Positions 8,083 through 19,000 of a DNA stretch of 64,000 bases are shown here, one piece after another (the first letter of the stretch is position 1; each line of letters starts with the position of its first letter). A program made the position numbers and the translations under genes. The stretch is from CBDBES01 sp965204465 (GTDB lineage: Bacteria > Spirochaetota > Leptospiria > Turneriellales > CBDBES01): the NCBI GenBank assembly GCA_965204465.1, contig CBDBES010000002.1, positions 1,277,341 through 1,341,340 on the forward strand, in the 5' to 3' direction. Below the pieces are notes generated by a model. That model did not search any database, had not been told where the DNA came from, and saw nothing but the letters and a program-made list of their open reading frames with translations.

Positions 8083-8964
8083 ATGTTTGACAGAACGAAG
8101 TTAAGAGATTTTATTCCATTTATGAATTCATTTAGACTTGGCCCGAGTATTACATTAGGCGTAAAATATCTATTAATGATCAATATAGTTGTATATTTAT
8201 TCCAGTTAGTATCTTCTAATGCCCTTTTGATCATGTTTGGCCTTATACCAATGAAGGTCATAGAAGGTTATATTTGGCAGATATTTACCTATCAGTTTCT
8301 ACATGGGAGTTTTATGCATATCTTTTTTAATATGCTTGTATTATGGATGTTTGGATCTGAATTAGAGGAAAGATGGGGCAAAAAGGAATTTCTTCGATAT
8401 TATCTTTTATGTGGTTCAGGCGCAGGTGTATTCGTCTTCATCATTCCTATTCTATTATCGCAAAATCTGGGCATCCCTACAGTGGGGGCATCTGGTTCTC
8501 TTTTTGGACTTCTGATGGCCTATGCAATTTATTGGCCAAATAGATATGTGTTGATATGGTTTTTGTTTCCCATAAAAATAAAATATCTCGTTATTATTAT
8601 TGGAGTTATATCATTTCTATTTACCTTTCAATCTAGCGGAAGCGGGGGTATTAGCCATGTGGGGCATCTTGGTGGCCTTGTTACCGGTTATTTGTATTTG
8701 CTTTTCAAAAGCAAGGGTAGAATGTATAATATTTCTGATATTCGTTCTTATATTGTCAAAATAAAAGAGAATGTATCCAAGAGCAAGGCATCTTATTACA
8801 CGAGTAATTACGATCAAGATCAGATTTCTGAAGAAGAAAGATTAAATGCCTTATTAGAAAAGATCAGTAAAAAAGGATTGAAGAGTCTTACTTATAATGA
8901 AAGAAAATTTCTGGAAAATGTCTCAAGAAAAATGGAAAATAATGATCCAGATGAAACCAGTTAA
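8083..8964 (+). CDS. Rhomboid family intramembrane serine protease
   Basis: Cleaves transmembrane segments of other membrane proteins inside the bilayer; substrates cannot be predicted. About six hydrophobic segments lie within residues 25-210. The catalytic Ser is in TVGASGSLFG (Ser137) and the partner His in SHVGHLGGLVTG (His195). The HGSFMHIFFNMLVLWMFG segment of helix 2 is also typical. A cytoplasmic tail of about 80 residues ends in a small helical module (EERLNALLEKISKKGLKSL, TYNERKFLENVSRK) seen at the end of many bacterial rhomboids. The upstream 200 bases contain nothing I recognise. Confidence 0.92.
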   Translation: MFDRTKLRDFIPFMNSFRLGPSITLGVKYLLMINIVVYLFQLVSSNALLIMFGLIPMKVIEGYIWQIFTYQFLHGSFMHIFFNMLVLWMFGSELEERWGKKEFLRYYLLCGSGAGVFVFIIPILLSQNLGIPTVGASGSLFGLLMAYAIYWPNRYVLIWFLFPIKIKYLVIIIGVISFLFTFQSSGSGGISHVGHLGGLVTGYLYLLFKSKGRMYNISDIRSYIVKIKENVSKSKASYYTSNYDQDQISEEERLNALLEKISKKGLKSLTYNERKFLENVSRKMENNDPDETS

Positions 8965-8988
8965 AGAATACTGATCCAGTATGAACAT

Positions 8989-11943
8989 TTAAGGAAACAC
9001 ACTGATGGAGAAACCAAATAAAGAAGCGCTATTTCCATGTAGAGTAAGATACGGAGAAGAAAGGCTTTCACTGAATATATCCACTTTTGAATGATAATGA
9101 TCCCCTAGTATGATCAAGTGTTTTCCATTCCCAAGTAGGTCACCCCAATTCCCAACACTTCCAATACCTGAATCCATTGGAGTATTCCCAATAGAGCCAG
9201 GCAAAGAACAGGAATCGTTTTTTTCTGGATTACACATAGAGAAACCATCAAACAAATAAGTATTTTCAGTACCAGAAGCAGTTACCAGTATATCCGAATG
9301 AATATCATCATCCAGATAGGCGCCCAGAACATGACTACCGGTTAAAGAAGAAGTCTGACCCACTAGAAAAATCTGTCCTGGAACACCTAAAACTAATAAA
9401 TTGCCATAATGAATGTAGGCGGCGCCTCTAAGATTATCGATAGAAGAATCGAATGGAGCTCCTACAAGTATGTCTTCAAAACCATCTGCATCCACATCAA
9501 AACCCCTGGCACAACTTATTCCATAGCCGCTTCCAGAAAATTCTGTGCCATGCATCTTAACATCAAATTGATCATCTGGACTGGATGAACCATGGAATAG
9601 ATATGCCACCCCCGTATTTCTCTGTTTTTCTGAAATATCTCCTGAAGAGGCGCCTACCAATATATCCGCGTATCCATCTCCGTTTGTGTCTCCCAAATAA
9701 GCCAGGCAGCTTGAAAAATTCTCACCCGCTTTTTTACCATCTAAAACCAGGGAAGGCACGGTAGACATATTGGATGCTCCATAAAATAAATAGGCCTTGC
9801 CTGCATTAGGGTATATCCCCACATTTTCATTAGGGGCTCCTATTAAAAAATCTCCTTTACCGTCTTTATTGAAATCCCCCGCATAAGAGACATTCTTCCC
9901 ATATTTATCTCCTCCATTCTTTCCTTTCAAGGTCATGTCTGCATTCAATGCAGATAAGGAACAGTGGGGGGTATAGATTCCATTGCAGGCAGAGTTTATA
10001 CTTTCCCCAAAATAAACATATACCTTCCCCGCATCAGGCAAAAAATCAGGATCAGCAAAGGGGGCTGAAATAATGATATCTGCTTTTCCACCTCCATTAA
10101 TATCCCTTAGTAGAGCAACAGAATGACCAAATTGATCTCCTGCATTTTCTCCTGAAAAGATCACATCCGCTTGGGTATCGGTGCCGTCTTCCCCTCTGTA
10201 TAGATATACTTTACCGATTCCATTTTCTTCTGGGGCTCCCACCAGAATATCCGGCATACCCCCACCATCAACATCCCCCATTGCTCTTCCAATATAGATA
10301 TCACGAGATGCAGACCATGCAGACCGATTGCCTACATTGTCAATACTACGGACTCTCCAATAATGAAATCCATTCTCTGTAAAGGTATGATCTTTAGAAT
10401 TTAAAAAAGTCTGTAGAATAGTTGAATCTTTAAAGTCAATTTGTTTGGAAATTTCTAACTCATACTGGAATATTCCCGAAGAATCTGGGCGCCCCTTATC
10501 CAATACATTCAGCCATCCAAAATGCACCGAAGGATTTATAGAATCAGTACCCAATAAGGGCTTTACATTAAAAGTCTCTTCCGAATGATTATCCACTGCT
10601 AATTTCATTTGTATAGAGGAAATGTTTCCGGCATTATCCCTAGCCGAAAGTTCTAGTATCTGAACTCCTTCCACAAATTCACTTGCATCCATGTAAATCG
10701 TATGAGAATCATTTACATTGACTCTACCCATTTTTAAAATATTTTCTTCTTGATTGCTTAGAGTATCCGATCCAGGGATATAGTTCTTGAGTTCATAATG
10801 AACATCTTCATTTACTTGCCATTCTAATTTGACTTCTTTATATAATGCTTCTGTGGATTGAGAAATAAAATGAGTGGATGAAACATCTCCATCCCCATAC
10901 ATATAGGGTGGGGAAGTATCTAATGGTAAAATGGTAAGCATGGGTAGCTCTTTGTCTATGATATATGTCACGAATAGCACGGTGCTACGGTTACCCGCAA
11001 GATCAACAGCCTGAACTTTTAAATTATTATGAACCAAATCTCCTTCTATGGCTGAAAGAACGATCTCACCATTATATATAGCAGGATTTTCTATTGGATC
11101 TAAAGGTATTCCCCCTGTGGTATCCAAACTATAAAAAATAGAAGAGGGTTCTAAAGTGGAGATATGAATTTCAGGGGTATAATTGAATAGTCCTTCTTCC
11201 GGACTTACAATGGGGTAGGGGGGATTGTCATCTCTATAGATATAGAAAGAAGTATATGCATTTTCTATATGAATGAATATTTTATTGCGTCCATTTTCAA
11301 GATTACTTCCTTCTAATATTAAAGAAATAAGAGTATCTTTTTGAGTCGATCCATTAGAGAGCACTATCCCAAGCCCTTTGGTACCATCTCCGCCTAATTC
11401 AATAGAATAAATGCCTTCCACATCTGTCTTAAATGAAAATTCTATATGGCCCTCTTTATTTACAAAAAAGCGATCTGGTTTAAATAGTTCTATATTAGGG
11501 ATGGAGGATTCTTTTGTATATTCTTCTATAAAGGGTTCTTCCAGATTTTTATTTTCATCTTCCGAAAAATACCGAATGCTGGTTTCTTCTTCAATGATAA
11601 TAGGACTTGCATAAAGATCAAAATCAGATACATGGTTATCAGATTTTGTCGTATAAAAAGTCTTTGCCTTTGGATCGTTTACAAATAAAGAGATATTTTC
11701 AGGATAATTTTTTGTATGAGTATTGGCAGGAAAGGCAAAAGTGATGGGAGGTTGAAGATCCATAATGGAATTTATGCATAAGAGTCTGCTCCGTTTAGAA
11801 CTATTTATTTCTTTTATCTGGCATTCTGTTTTGGTATCAGGATCGTCCCATGAATGGAAGTCATTATGATTTTGTACATTTCCATCAAAATGACAATAGG
11901 ATGAATATAGAACAAATAGAACATTTATTTTAAAATTTTTCAT
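8989..11943 (-). CDS. Giant exported FG-GAP beta-propeller protein
   Basis: A 984-residue protein with an N-terminal hydrophobic leader that may end in a lipobox (FVLYSSYC). The middle (about 250-550) has Ig/FN3-like strands typical of extracellular modules (DKELPMLTILPL, AVDLAGNRSTVLFVTYI, RVRSIDNVGNRSAWS). From about residue 555 it carries seven FG-GAP/integrin-type repeats with calcium-loop motifs: GDVDGGGMPDILVGAP, RDINGGGKADIIISAP, GDFNKDGKGDFLIGAP, GDTNGDGYADILVGAS, FDVDADGFEDILVGAP and two weaker ones. This predicts a beta-propeller. Its ATG is two bases after the stop of the upstream Gly-rich gene, so it is the last gene of a three-gene operon. Likely surface-exposed adhesion or structural role (inference). 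Confidence 0.8.
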   Translation of the reverse strand: MKNFKINVLFVLYSSYCHFDGNVQNHNDFHSWDDPDTKTECQIKEINSSKRSRLLCINSIMDLQPPITFAFPANTHTKNYPENISLFVNDPKAKTFYTTKSDNHVSDFDLYASPIIIEEETSIRYFSEDENKNLEEPFIEEYTKESSIPNIELFKPDRFFVNKEGHIEFSFKTDVEGIYSIELGGDGTKGLGIVLSNGSTQKDTLISLILEGSNLENGRNKIFIHIENAYTSFYIYRDDNPPYPIVSPEEGLFNYTPEIHISTLEPSSIFYSLDTTGGIPLDPIENPAIYNGEIVLSAIEGDLVHNNLKVQAVDLAGNRSTVLFVTYIIDKELPMLTILPLDTSPPYMYGDGDVSSTHFISQSTEALYKEVKLEWQVNEDVHYELKNYIPGSDTLSNQEENILKMGRVNVNDSHTIYMDASEFVEGVQILELSARDNAGNISSIQMKLAVDNHSEETFNVKPLLGTDSINPSVHFGWLNVLDKGRPDSSGIFQYELEISKQIDFKDSTILQTFLNSKDHTFTENGFHYWRVRSIDNVGNRSAWSASRDIYIGRAMGDVDGGGMPDILVGAPEENGIGKVYLYRGEDGTDTQADVIFSGENAGDQFGHSVALLRDINGGGKADIIISAPFADPDFLPDAGKVYVYFGESINSACNGIYTPHCSLSALNADMTLKGKNGGDKYGKNVSYAGDFNKDGKGDFLIGAPNENVGIYPNAGKAYLFYGASNMSTVPSLVLDGKKAGENFSSCLAYLGDTNGDGYADILVGASSGDISEKQRNTGVAYLFHGSSSPDDQFDVKMHGTEFSGSGYGISCARGFDVDADGFEDILVGAPFDSSIDNLRGAAYIHYGNLLVLGVPGQIFLVGQTSSLTGSHVLGAYLDDDIHSDILVTASGTENTYLFDGFSMCNPEKNDSCSLPGSIGNTPMDSGIGSVGNWGDLLGNGKHLIILGDHYHSKVDIFSESLSSPYLTLHGNSASLFGFSISVFP

Positions 11944-11945
11944 TT

Positions 11946-14900
11946 TTAGCGCATGATCATAATGCGACGCATTTCCTTTTTTTGGCCATTAAAATAGACT
12001 ACATGATATAAACCCGATCTAACGAGTCTCCCTCTACTATCTTTTGTATCCCAGATGATAGTTCTATCTATGCTCGCATAAGATTGATTGGAAATCAGTT
12101 TTTTGATTAAAATTCCTCTTTGGTCATAGATATGGATCCAAATTTTAGTTTCCGGATCAGTGGTCGGCTTTATCAGGATTTGAGGCATATGCCCCTGGTT
12201 TTTACGGACTAGATTATTTCTGACTTGTATTGAACCTAGAAAACTATCCAGATCATTAGGATCCAGATTTATGAATTGATCTTTTAGAAGATTAATATTT
12301 GATCCTCTACTCTTTGCATCTCCCTTTGCGCTTCCGAATACAAACCTATACTTTAATCTACCTTTAGTAGAGGCCACATACTTAAGGTGGATGCTTAATT
12401 TATATACCTCCCCATCAAAATAAAATGAATTATTCGCATCGGCTTCCTGTACCATTTCATATTTCTCATTTGGCTCATATATATCATTTGCATTCAAATC
12501 AACCCAAACCTGATGATCAGTAGGAGGCTCTTCCTGAAAATCAAAATATTTCACTTTGAATATATAAATCCCTTCTGAAGAGGGAATGGGAGATATAGAG
12601 CCTTTGGAATATTCTTCATCTTCATAAGTTAAATCCAGAAAACTAATACCATCACCTATACTTAAAGAATATGTATCGGAACGATATCCATAGTTTCCTG
12701 CCTTATCCACTGCACTTACCACAAAATTCCATCTACCAAAATGAAGACTATCTTGCAGGGGTATCTTAAATGTTTGTTTACCCGGAACGATTTCTTTTAC
12801 AATAGAAGTGTATGCCTTCTTCCCTTCCAGGGATCCAGGGCCAGGACATTTATCCAAAGGCAGTCTTCGCATATCTTCTTCTAAAAAATTCTCTGAACTT
12901 TTCCAATAGCATAGCAGATAATTTTGAATGCCATTAATGTCTGTGGATCCTTCCCAATAAATTACAGGATTAAAAGAACCTGTTGGATTCTCTGAAGTAC
13001 CAAGCCCTGTTACTTTAGAAGGCGCTTTTAGATCTAATAAAAGAGGCCTTTTCACAAAAGATTTTTTTAAATCTACATTTCCAGCATTGTCTTCTAACCA
13101 AACATAAAGAATTAAATTTTCTCTTCTGGGGGGGATTATTTCAAAGCAAAAATCAAGCCAGTCTGGATTAAAAACTATATCTGCAATACTAGAAGAATCT
13201 TGCGACCGATGAAAATCATCATTTGCCTCTATAATATCCTTGCATAGGGATAAATTTTTTTTATTGCGATAAACAGGAGGCTGTAAAATTTTATTAGGTA
13301 CAGAGTCGCCTATATGATAATATATCTTTTTGATCCCTGCATTATCTTTGGGAAGTTTGATCCCTACCTTTATTTTTTTACTATTTGTCCAAAAAGTAGG
13401 CGAATATGCAATAGAAATATTTTCTTCTGAGTCTAATAAAAAAGCGGGTAATGGGTTTAATATTTTGGCAGGGCATGGATCTGAATCGCAATGTATATCA
13501 TCCGGATCTGGCTTGTCTATCAATAATCTCTTATTTAGATGCGGTAAATAGGTTACCATTACATTCTGTCTTGATTCATTTGGATACTGATTCTTATGCT
13601 GAAAATCATTTGGATTAAAAATAGAAAGATATTTTCGATTGTCCTCCCCTTGCCAGCTCAATATGTTTTTCTCAGATAATAAAGATGTTTCTTTGGGATC
13701 AATTAGAATTGTCCAATTACCGATACGATCTTTTAAGCATGCAAATACCCAATATGTGCCATCAGAAAGATTACTTAGATCAACGTCTATTTCAAACCAA
13801 CCTCTGCTATTGATAAGATAATTAAGTACACGATAGGGGGGTATACCCCATGAATTTACAGAACAATCCCTATCTAAAAAAGAGCTTCTTTGCAATGGAA
13901 AGGCAGAAGTGCGATGACTATTTGTTAGAATCTCTAAATAAGACTGTTCTGGATGAGTATATTGTCTGGTTATAAATAGTTTTATATTTTCTTCAGATCC
14001 ATCTGAAACAATTCCAGATCCCCTGCCTTCTAATATTTTTAGAGATATCTTAAATTTGCCGCTATTGCTTACCGTATCAATTTCTTTGCCGAAATTAATG
14101 TCTAAATGATCATTTTCCAGAAAGACAATATTACAACTATGACCTGAAAGATCATCGCAGGGAGCATATTGGTCTATTAAAAAAGTTTGTCTTGAATTTT
14201 GTTTGGATATGCCTGCAAAGGAAATTGCTTCTAATCGAATATAATTTATACCATCGCATAATTGATATAAGCCAAATGCATCTCTATTTCTTAAATAACC
14301 AGTTTGATCCTCCAGGTGATAGTTATTCCTATTGATTCCCCAGCGGTCTGTATCCAGGCCTTTCAATGGAATGCCATTCCTATAAAGATAAAAATGATCA
14401 TTTTGTGCCTTAGGAATAGCAGAATTATTTTCACAAGTAATGAGTTTGTAGCGAACAGTTTGTATCCCAGAATAAGGTCCTGCAAGTTCATAATCGCGTA
14501 GATAAATATTTTTGACATTAAACCAATTAGAAACAGAATCCTCTATCTTTTTAGCTCCTTCAAAATTGATCCATGAATCAGATCGTATATCTTCAGCAAA
14601 ATCTATGATCTTTATATCCTCTACAAAAATTTCATCCTGGATACGTTCAAATCTGGAAAGGCATGAATATGCCTTTTGGCTGCATAATGATCGACCCCGA
14701 ACTGACGAATTATTTGGATTATAATACATGATCAAGACTCCTTTTATTCCTTCTCCTCCATTGCCACCGGCCCCGCCACCGCCACCACCGCCACCACCCA
14801 AGGCAAACTCGTCATCTTTTTCTTTTGCAAGAGCCCCTTGTCCTCCCCTACCGCCACCAGGCCCACCCTTTCCTCCTTTGCCATTACTTACATTTATAAT

Positions 14901-15968
14901 GCCTACATTTTGCAGATTGGCTGCCTTTACAAATACGACTCCACCACCTCCGCCTCCACCACCCCCACCCCCACCGCCTCGTCCACCTGCCCCCCCTCCT
15001 GCGGCGCCTGCATTATCGAAGATTTGATTATCCCAACATGCACCACCCCCACCCCCACCCCCTGCTCCATTAAGAGTTTCTCCGGACCCTCCTGAATGGC
15101 GTCTTCCTCTATCACAGGAACCTCTGGCGCCTCCACCCTCACTTCGTCTCCCGCCATAGGCATGAGTTCCTTCGTCTGAAGAGTCTGTTCCACTGTTATT
15201 GGTACTCCAATGGCCCATAAGACCATTGCTCCCATTTGTCCCTCCTGCTAAAATTGTTCCCTCATTATTAAAATATTTTGATTCCAGATAAAGCAATGTA
15301 CCTCCCCTTCCTTTTATGCCCGACGAACCTCCCCTACCGCCTTCGCCTCCTGTGATATTCGTATTGTTATCTGCTTTTGGGGTCATACCCTTGCCTCCTT
15401 TACCGCCTCTTCCTCCCACGGATCCACTTGATCCATGTCCTAATAAATTACCTCCCCTCCCTCCGTTTCCCCCTGGTTCTCCCATTTTCCCATGAACATC
15501 TCTTCCATAGTTATAGGGGCCTCCACCGTCCCCCCCAAAATGACCCTCTACGCCATCCAGTCGGCTTGAATAGGGAGATATATCTTCTATTTTAGTTTTG
15601 ATCCAGAGGGGAATATCCATGCCTGAAGATTTTCCTTTAAGATCAATTTTACCTCCTCTATGTATATGGATCCGATCATACACTCTGATATATAAGAAAC
15701 CAGGAGAACATAATTCCAAAGAACCTCTGTTTTGGATGATCAGATTTCTAAAGGTATGATGATTCCTGTTTAAGTCTTCACTATTGGCTGATAGGCAAAA
15801 TCGATCATTGATAACACAATCTCCAAAGGGAATGCATTTAGATGCATGGATACTAAATGGAATAGCCATGTAAAAAAGCATCCAAATCGCTTTTAATTTC
15901 ATATACCTAAAAAATTTCTTCACTTGCAGAGTCTCTTTTAATGAAGTCAACATTAATGAAAACAGCAT
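11946..15968 (-). CDS. Giant exported Gly-rich protein with FlgD-like C-terminus (copy 2)
   Basis: 1340 residues. A signal peptide is best read from Met23 (LKAIWMLFYMAIPFSIHAS, ATG at 15902), with the annotated start as alternative. A short beta-helix-like segment (LYIRVYDRIHIHRGGKIDL) precedes a glycine-rich block at about residues 135-410 with runs such as GGAGGRGGGGGGGG. Ig-like domains follow, with two AGN motifs (DNAGNVDLKKSF, VDKAGNYGYRSDT). The C-terminal 70 residues are a FlgD Ig-like module: IHIYDQRGILIKKL and LVRSGLYHVVYFNGQ. It is paralogous to the 1405-residue gene upstream along most of its length. No catalytic motif seen; a surface or matrix structural role is inferred. Confidence 0.75.
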   Translation of the reverse strand: MLFSLMLTSLKETLQVKKFFRYMKLKAIWMLFYMAIPFSIHASKCIPFGDCVINDRFCLSANSEDLNRNHHTFRNLIIQNRGSLELCSPGFLYIRVYDRIHIHRGGKIDLKGKSSGMDIPLWIKTKIEDISPYSSRLDGVEGHFGGDGGGPYNYGRDVHGKMGEPGGNGGRGGNLLGHGSSGSVGGRGGKGGKGMTPKADNNTNITGGEGGRGGSSGIKGRGGTLLYLESKYFNNEGTILAGGTNGSNGLMGHWSTNNSGTDSSDEGTHAYGGRRSEGGGARGSCDRGRRHSGGSGETLNGAGGGGGGGACWDNQIFDNAGAAGGGAGGRGGGGGGGGGGGGGVVFVKAANLQNVGIINVSNGKGGKGGPGGGRGGQGALAKEKDDEFALGGGGGGGGGAGGNGGEGIKGVLIMYYNPNNSSVRGRSLCSQKAYSCLSRFERIQDEIFVEDIKIIDFAEDIRSDSWINFEGAKKIEDSVSNWFNVKNIYLRDYELAGPYSGIQTVRYKLITCENNSAIPKAQNDHFYLYRNGIPLKGLDTDRWGINRNNYHLEDQTGYLRNRDAFGLYQLCDGINYIRLEAISFAGISKQNSRQTFLIDQYAPCDDLSGHSCNIVFLENDHLDINFGKEIDTVSNSGKFKISLKILEGRGSGIVSDGSEENIKLFITRQYTHPEQSYLEILTNSHRTSAFPLQRSSFLDRDCSVNSWGIPPYRVLNYLINSRGWFEIDVDLSNLSDGTYWVFACLKDRIGNWTILIDPKETSLLSEKNILSWQGEDNRKYLSIFNPNDFQHKNQYPNESRQNVMVTYLPHLNKRLLIDKPDPDDIHCDSDPCPAKILNPLPAFLLDSEENISIAYSPTFWTNSKKIKVGIKLPKDNAGIKKIYYHIGDSVPNKILQPPVYRNKKNLSLCKDIIEANDDFHRSQDSSSIADIVFNPDWLDFCFEIIPPRRENLILYVWLEDNAGNVDLKKSFVKRPLLLDLKAPSKVTGLGTSENPTGSFNPVIYWEGSTDINGIQNYLLCYWKSSENFLEEDMRRLPLDKCPGPGSLEGKKAYTSIVKEIVPGKQTFKIPLQDSLHFGRWNFVVSAVDKAGNYGYRSDTYSLSIGDGISFLDLTYEDEEYSKGSISPIPSSEGIYIFKVKYFDFQEEPPTDHQVWVDLNANDIYEPNEKYEMVQEADANNSFYFDGEVYKLSIHLKYVASTKGRLKYRFVFGSAKGDAKSRGSNINLLKDQFINLDPNDLDSFLGSIQVRNNLVRKNQGHMPQILIKPTTDPETKIWIHIYDQRGILIKKLISNQSYASIDRTIIWDTKDSRGRLVRSGLYHVVYFNGQKKEMRRIMIMR

Positions 15969-16016
15969 CTCAGATACCGGCCAGGGTAAATTGCAATAAA
16001 CTGATCATGGATTGGA

Positions 16017-19000
16017 TCATTGAAGAACCACCACCCTTTTGAAATCTACCATCTTTTGATCATGAAAATAAACTACATGATAAACTCCTGATCTGACCTG
16101 ACTCCCTCTAAAATTTTTTAAATCCCAGATCAAATAACGATCAATTTCGGAATAAGGCCTTTGGTAAAGGAGTCTTCTTATTAAAGAACCTGTTTGATCA
16201 TATACACTTACCGATATTTTCTTGGATATTTTATTTGCAGGAGGAGGCTTCAAAAGAATGACAGGAAATCTTGAAGAACTTCTTCTATATAGATTATTCC
16301 GAACCTGCATTGGCCCCTCAAAGCTTTTTAAAGAGTATGGATCCAATTGCAGTACATGTATTTCATTTGGATCACCACCTTCAAAACCACTCAAAGAAGG
16401 TATTTTATTATTTTCAAAATGGAACCGATATAAATATTTACCTTCATTTTCAGAGTTATATTCTAAATGTTTCTGAAAAATATATGTCCTTCCATTCCAA
16501 TATTCTGTGCTATTACCGGAGAGATCTACTTCTTTGCCCATGTCATGCTTTTCATGCTCTTCATAAATAGAATTGCAATCTGTATCAATCCAGACCTGGG
16601 CTACAGTAGGTTGACGGTTATCCGCATCTGTATATTTTACTTTAAAGGTATAGAAATCATCGCTACCAGACCTAGGATAGACCCCCTCAGAATATTGTGG
16701 ATCTTCTACTAGAAAATCCAAATAACTTTTCCCATTAGAAACCACAACTTCATAAATCTCTGAAAAAGAAGACACATTTCCAGCATAGTCTATTGCAAAT
16801 GCAGCGAAACTCCAACGACCAGCATTAATTGATTTGAAAGGTGAAAGAGTATGGACCACCCTTTCTTCCCCTTGAAATAGTATTAAAGAAGATTGCTGAA
16901 CACGTTTCCCTGAAATAGACGCACTATCAGGACATTTTCCCTTGAAAAGCTCTTGCAGTTTTGATCTCGTGAATCCAGATAGACTTTCCCAATAGCAAAG
17001 TCTATGATAAGCCACACCATTGCTGTCTTTTCCCGGATTAAAGTGCAAGTCGATAATTGTCTTATGAGAGGGGTTAAAATCTGTTTTCAATACCGTTGGT
17101 GGACTAGGCGGAGTAATATCCACGAATAATTTTCTTTGAGCAAATGCTTTCAGATAATTTTGGTTTCCAGCATTGTCAGATAACCAAACATATACACTAG
17201 AATTAGCCAGAGGAATAATATCAAAGCAAAAATCCACCCAGCTTTCCTTAGACCATTCTTCAGAATAAAAACGATTCTCACCATCGATTGAATTGTTTGT
17301 ACTGATCAAAGAAGAGCATTTCTGATAAGATGTTTCATCCAACGGCACAAAATTATACAATATATCCGAATCTGCATCCGAGGGGGGGATGCTTCCAATT
17401 TTATAGTATACTCCCGCAATACCAGAATGATCCTTAGGCAATTTAATTCCCAGCCTAAGCTTTTTGTTTCCATTGTAATCAGGAGGATCATAGGCGATCT
17501 GTAAATTACTTTCGCCCGGAAAGAATATGGCTGGCTGAGGAGATAATATCAAAGGAGAACATGGATCTGTATTGCAATTTTTTCCAGGAAAATCAACCTG
17601 GGGCAGATCTATGATAATGCGCCTATGGAGGATTGGGATATACGCCTCTCTTATTCTATTAGGATATTCATCAGGATCATAATTATTGTGATCTGCAACG
17701 GAACTATCATATACCCCTAAGGGATTGAACATAGAAAGTAATTTTAAATTTCCATTCATATCCCCCTGATAGGATGCTGGAAAATTTTCCATTTTAAAAA
17801 AATTAGTACTTTCTGTATCTATTATGGATGACCAATTCCCGGCATTATCTTTAAGACAGGCGAATAACCAATAAGTACCTTCCTGATCTGAAGAAAGAGT
17901 TATAGGAATTCTTGCCTCTGGATCATATACACCTTTCCATACAGGATCAATATTTTCTCCCCATAAATGATCCTCTATGATCTCTTTGCAGTTTTTATCC
18001 AGTACAGATTCATTTTCTTTGAGAATATTGATCTGTCTTTCATGATCTCCTGCCAGGTGAAAAGGGCTATTCCTATTTTCTACCTGGCGTAGGCCATAGA
18101 TTTGCACATTATAATTTTGTTCTTGATTTATATTTTCATTTGAATGATCTTTGAGTAATCCAGATCCTACTCCTTCAAAAATATTCAACCCAATTTCTAT
18201 CTTACCACTGTTATTTCCTTCATGTATTTCGTTTCCTGTCTTTTGGTCCCATAAACTCATCCGGCAATTATGGTAATCCACATTATCGCAGGGAGCATAT
18301 TGATCTACTAAGAAAGGAAATCTTTTATTCTTTTCAGTTCCATCGCGGGCTTTGGCAGTAATCGAGATATAATTCAACCCATCACATAGTAAAAAAAATG
18401 GTATTTTACTTCTGTTCCTTAATAAAATAGAATCTCTTGGTCCACTGGTATCTGGGTTAAAGGAAAAATTATAAACATTCTTTCGTTTATCTGTTTTATA
18501 GGCAGGACAAAAATTTCCTCTATGATCATAATGACAAAAATCAGTATAAGATCGCATCGAAATATCTTCTTCAAATCCAATTTGCATAAAATACTCTTCA
18601 TCCTCTGAAGAGGGAAAACTTCTTTTATAGATACCTCCACAAGTAGATATCAAATGATATCTGGCCTCTGTAACCCCAAATAAAGTAGAATGATCTGCTG
18701 TGCTACTTCTGGAAATGTATATAGGTTCCAGATCAAACCAGTTTTGTTGGCCCGAGTTGATTTCCTTTAGAACAGACATGCTGAACCACGAACCATTTTG
18801 GTTTTCATCAAAAAGATCATGCCTCCATTTTATACCCGATATAACTGGATCAGATGCTATAGATATTGGATCATAATAGCCTTTTATATGATGCGATATA
18901 TCCGAAGTGAATATTCTTGTATCCCTGGGATTATTATGAATGAAGATCACCAATCCATTCACTCCCATACCACCTCCACCGCCTGACCCGCCACCACCTC

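Noticed and set aside
14728..15235. Open frames rich in proline or valine on the opposite strand and in another frame of the Gly-rich blocks
   Set aside because: They are antisense or out-of-frame readings of GGN glycine codons (CCN gives proline). They lack starts with ribosome sites and follow only the composition of the real gene.
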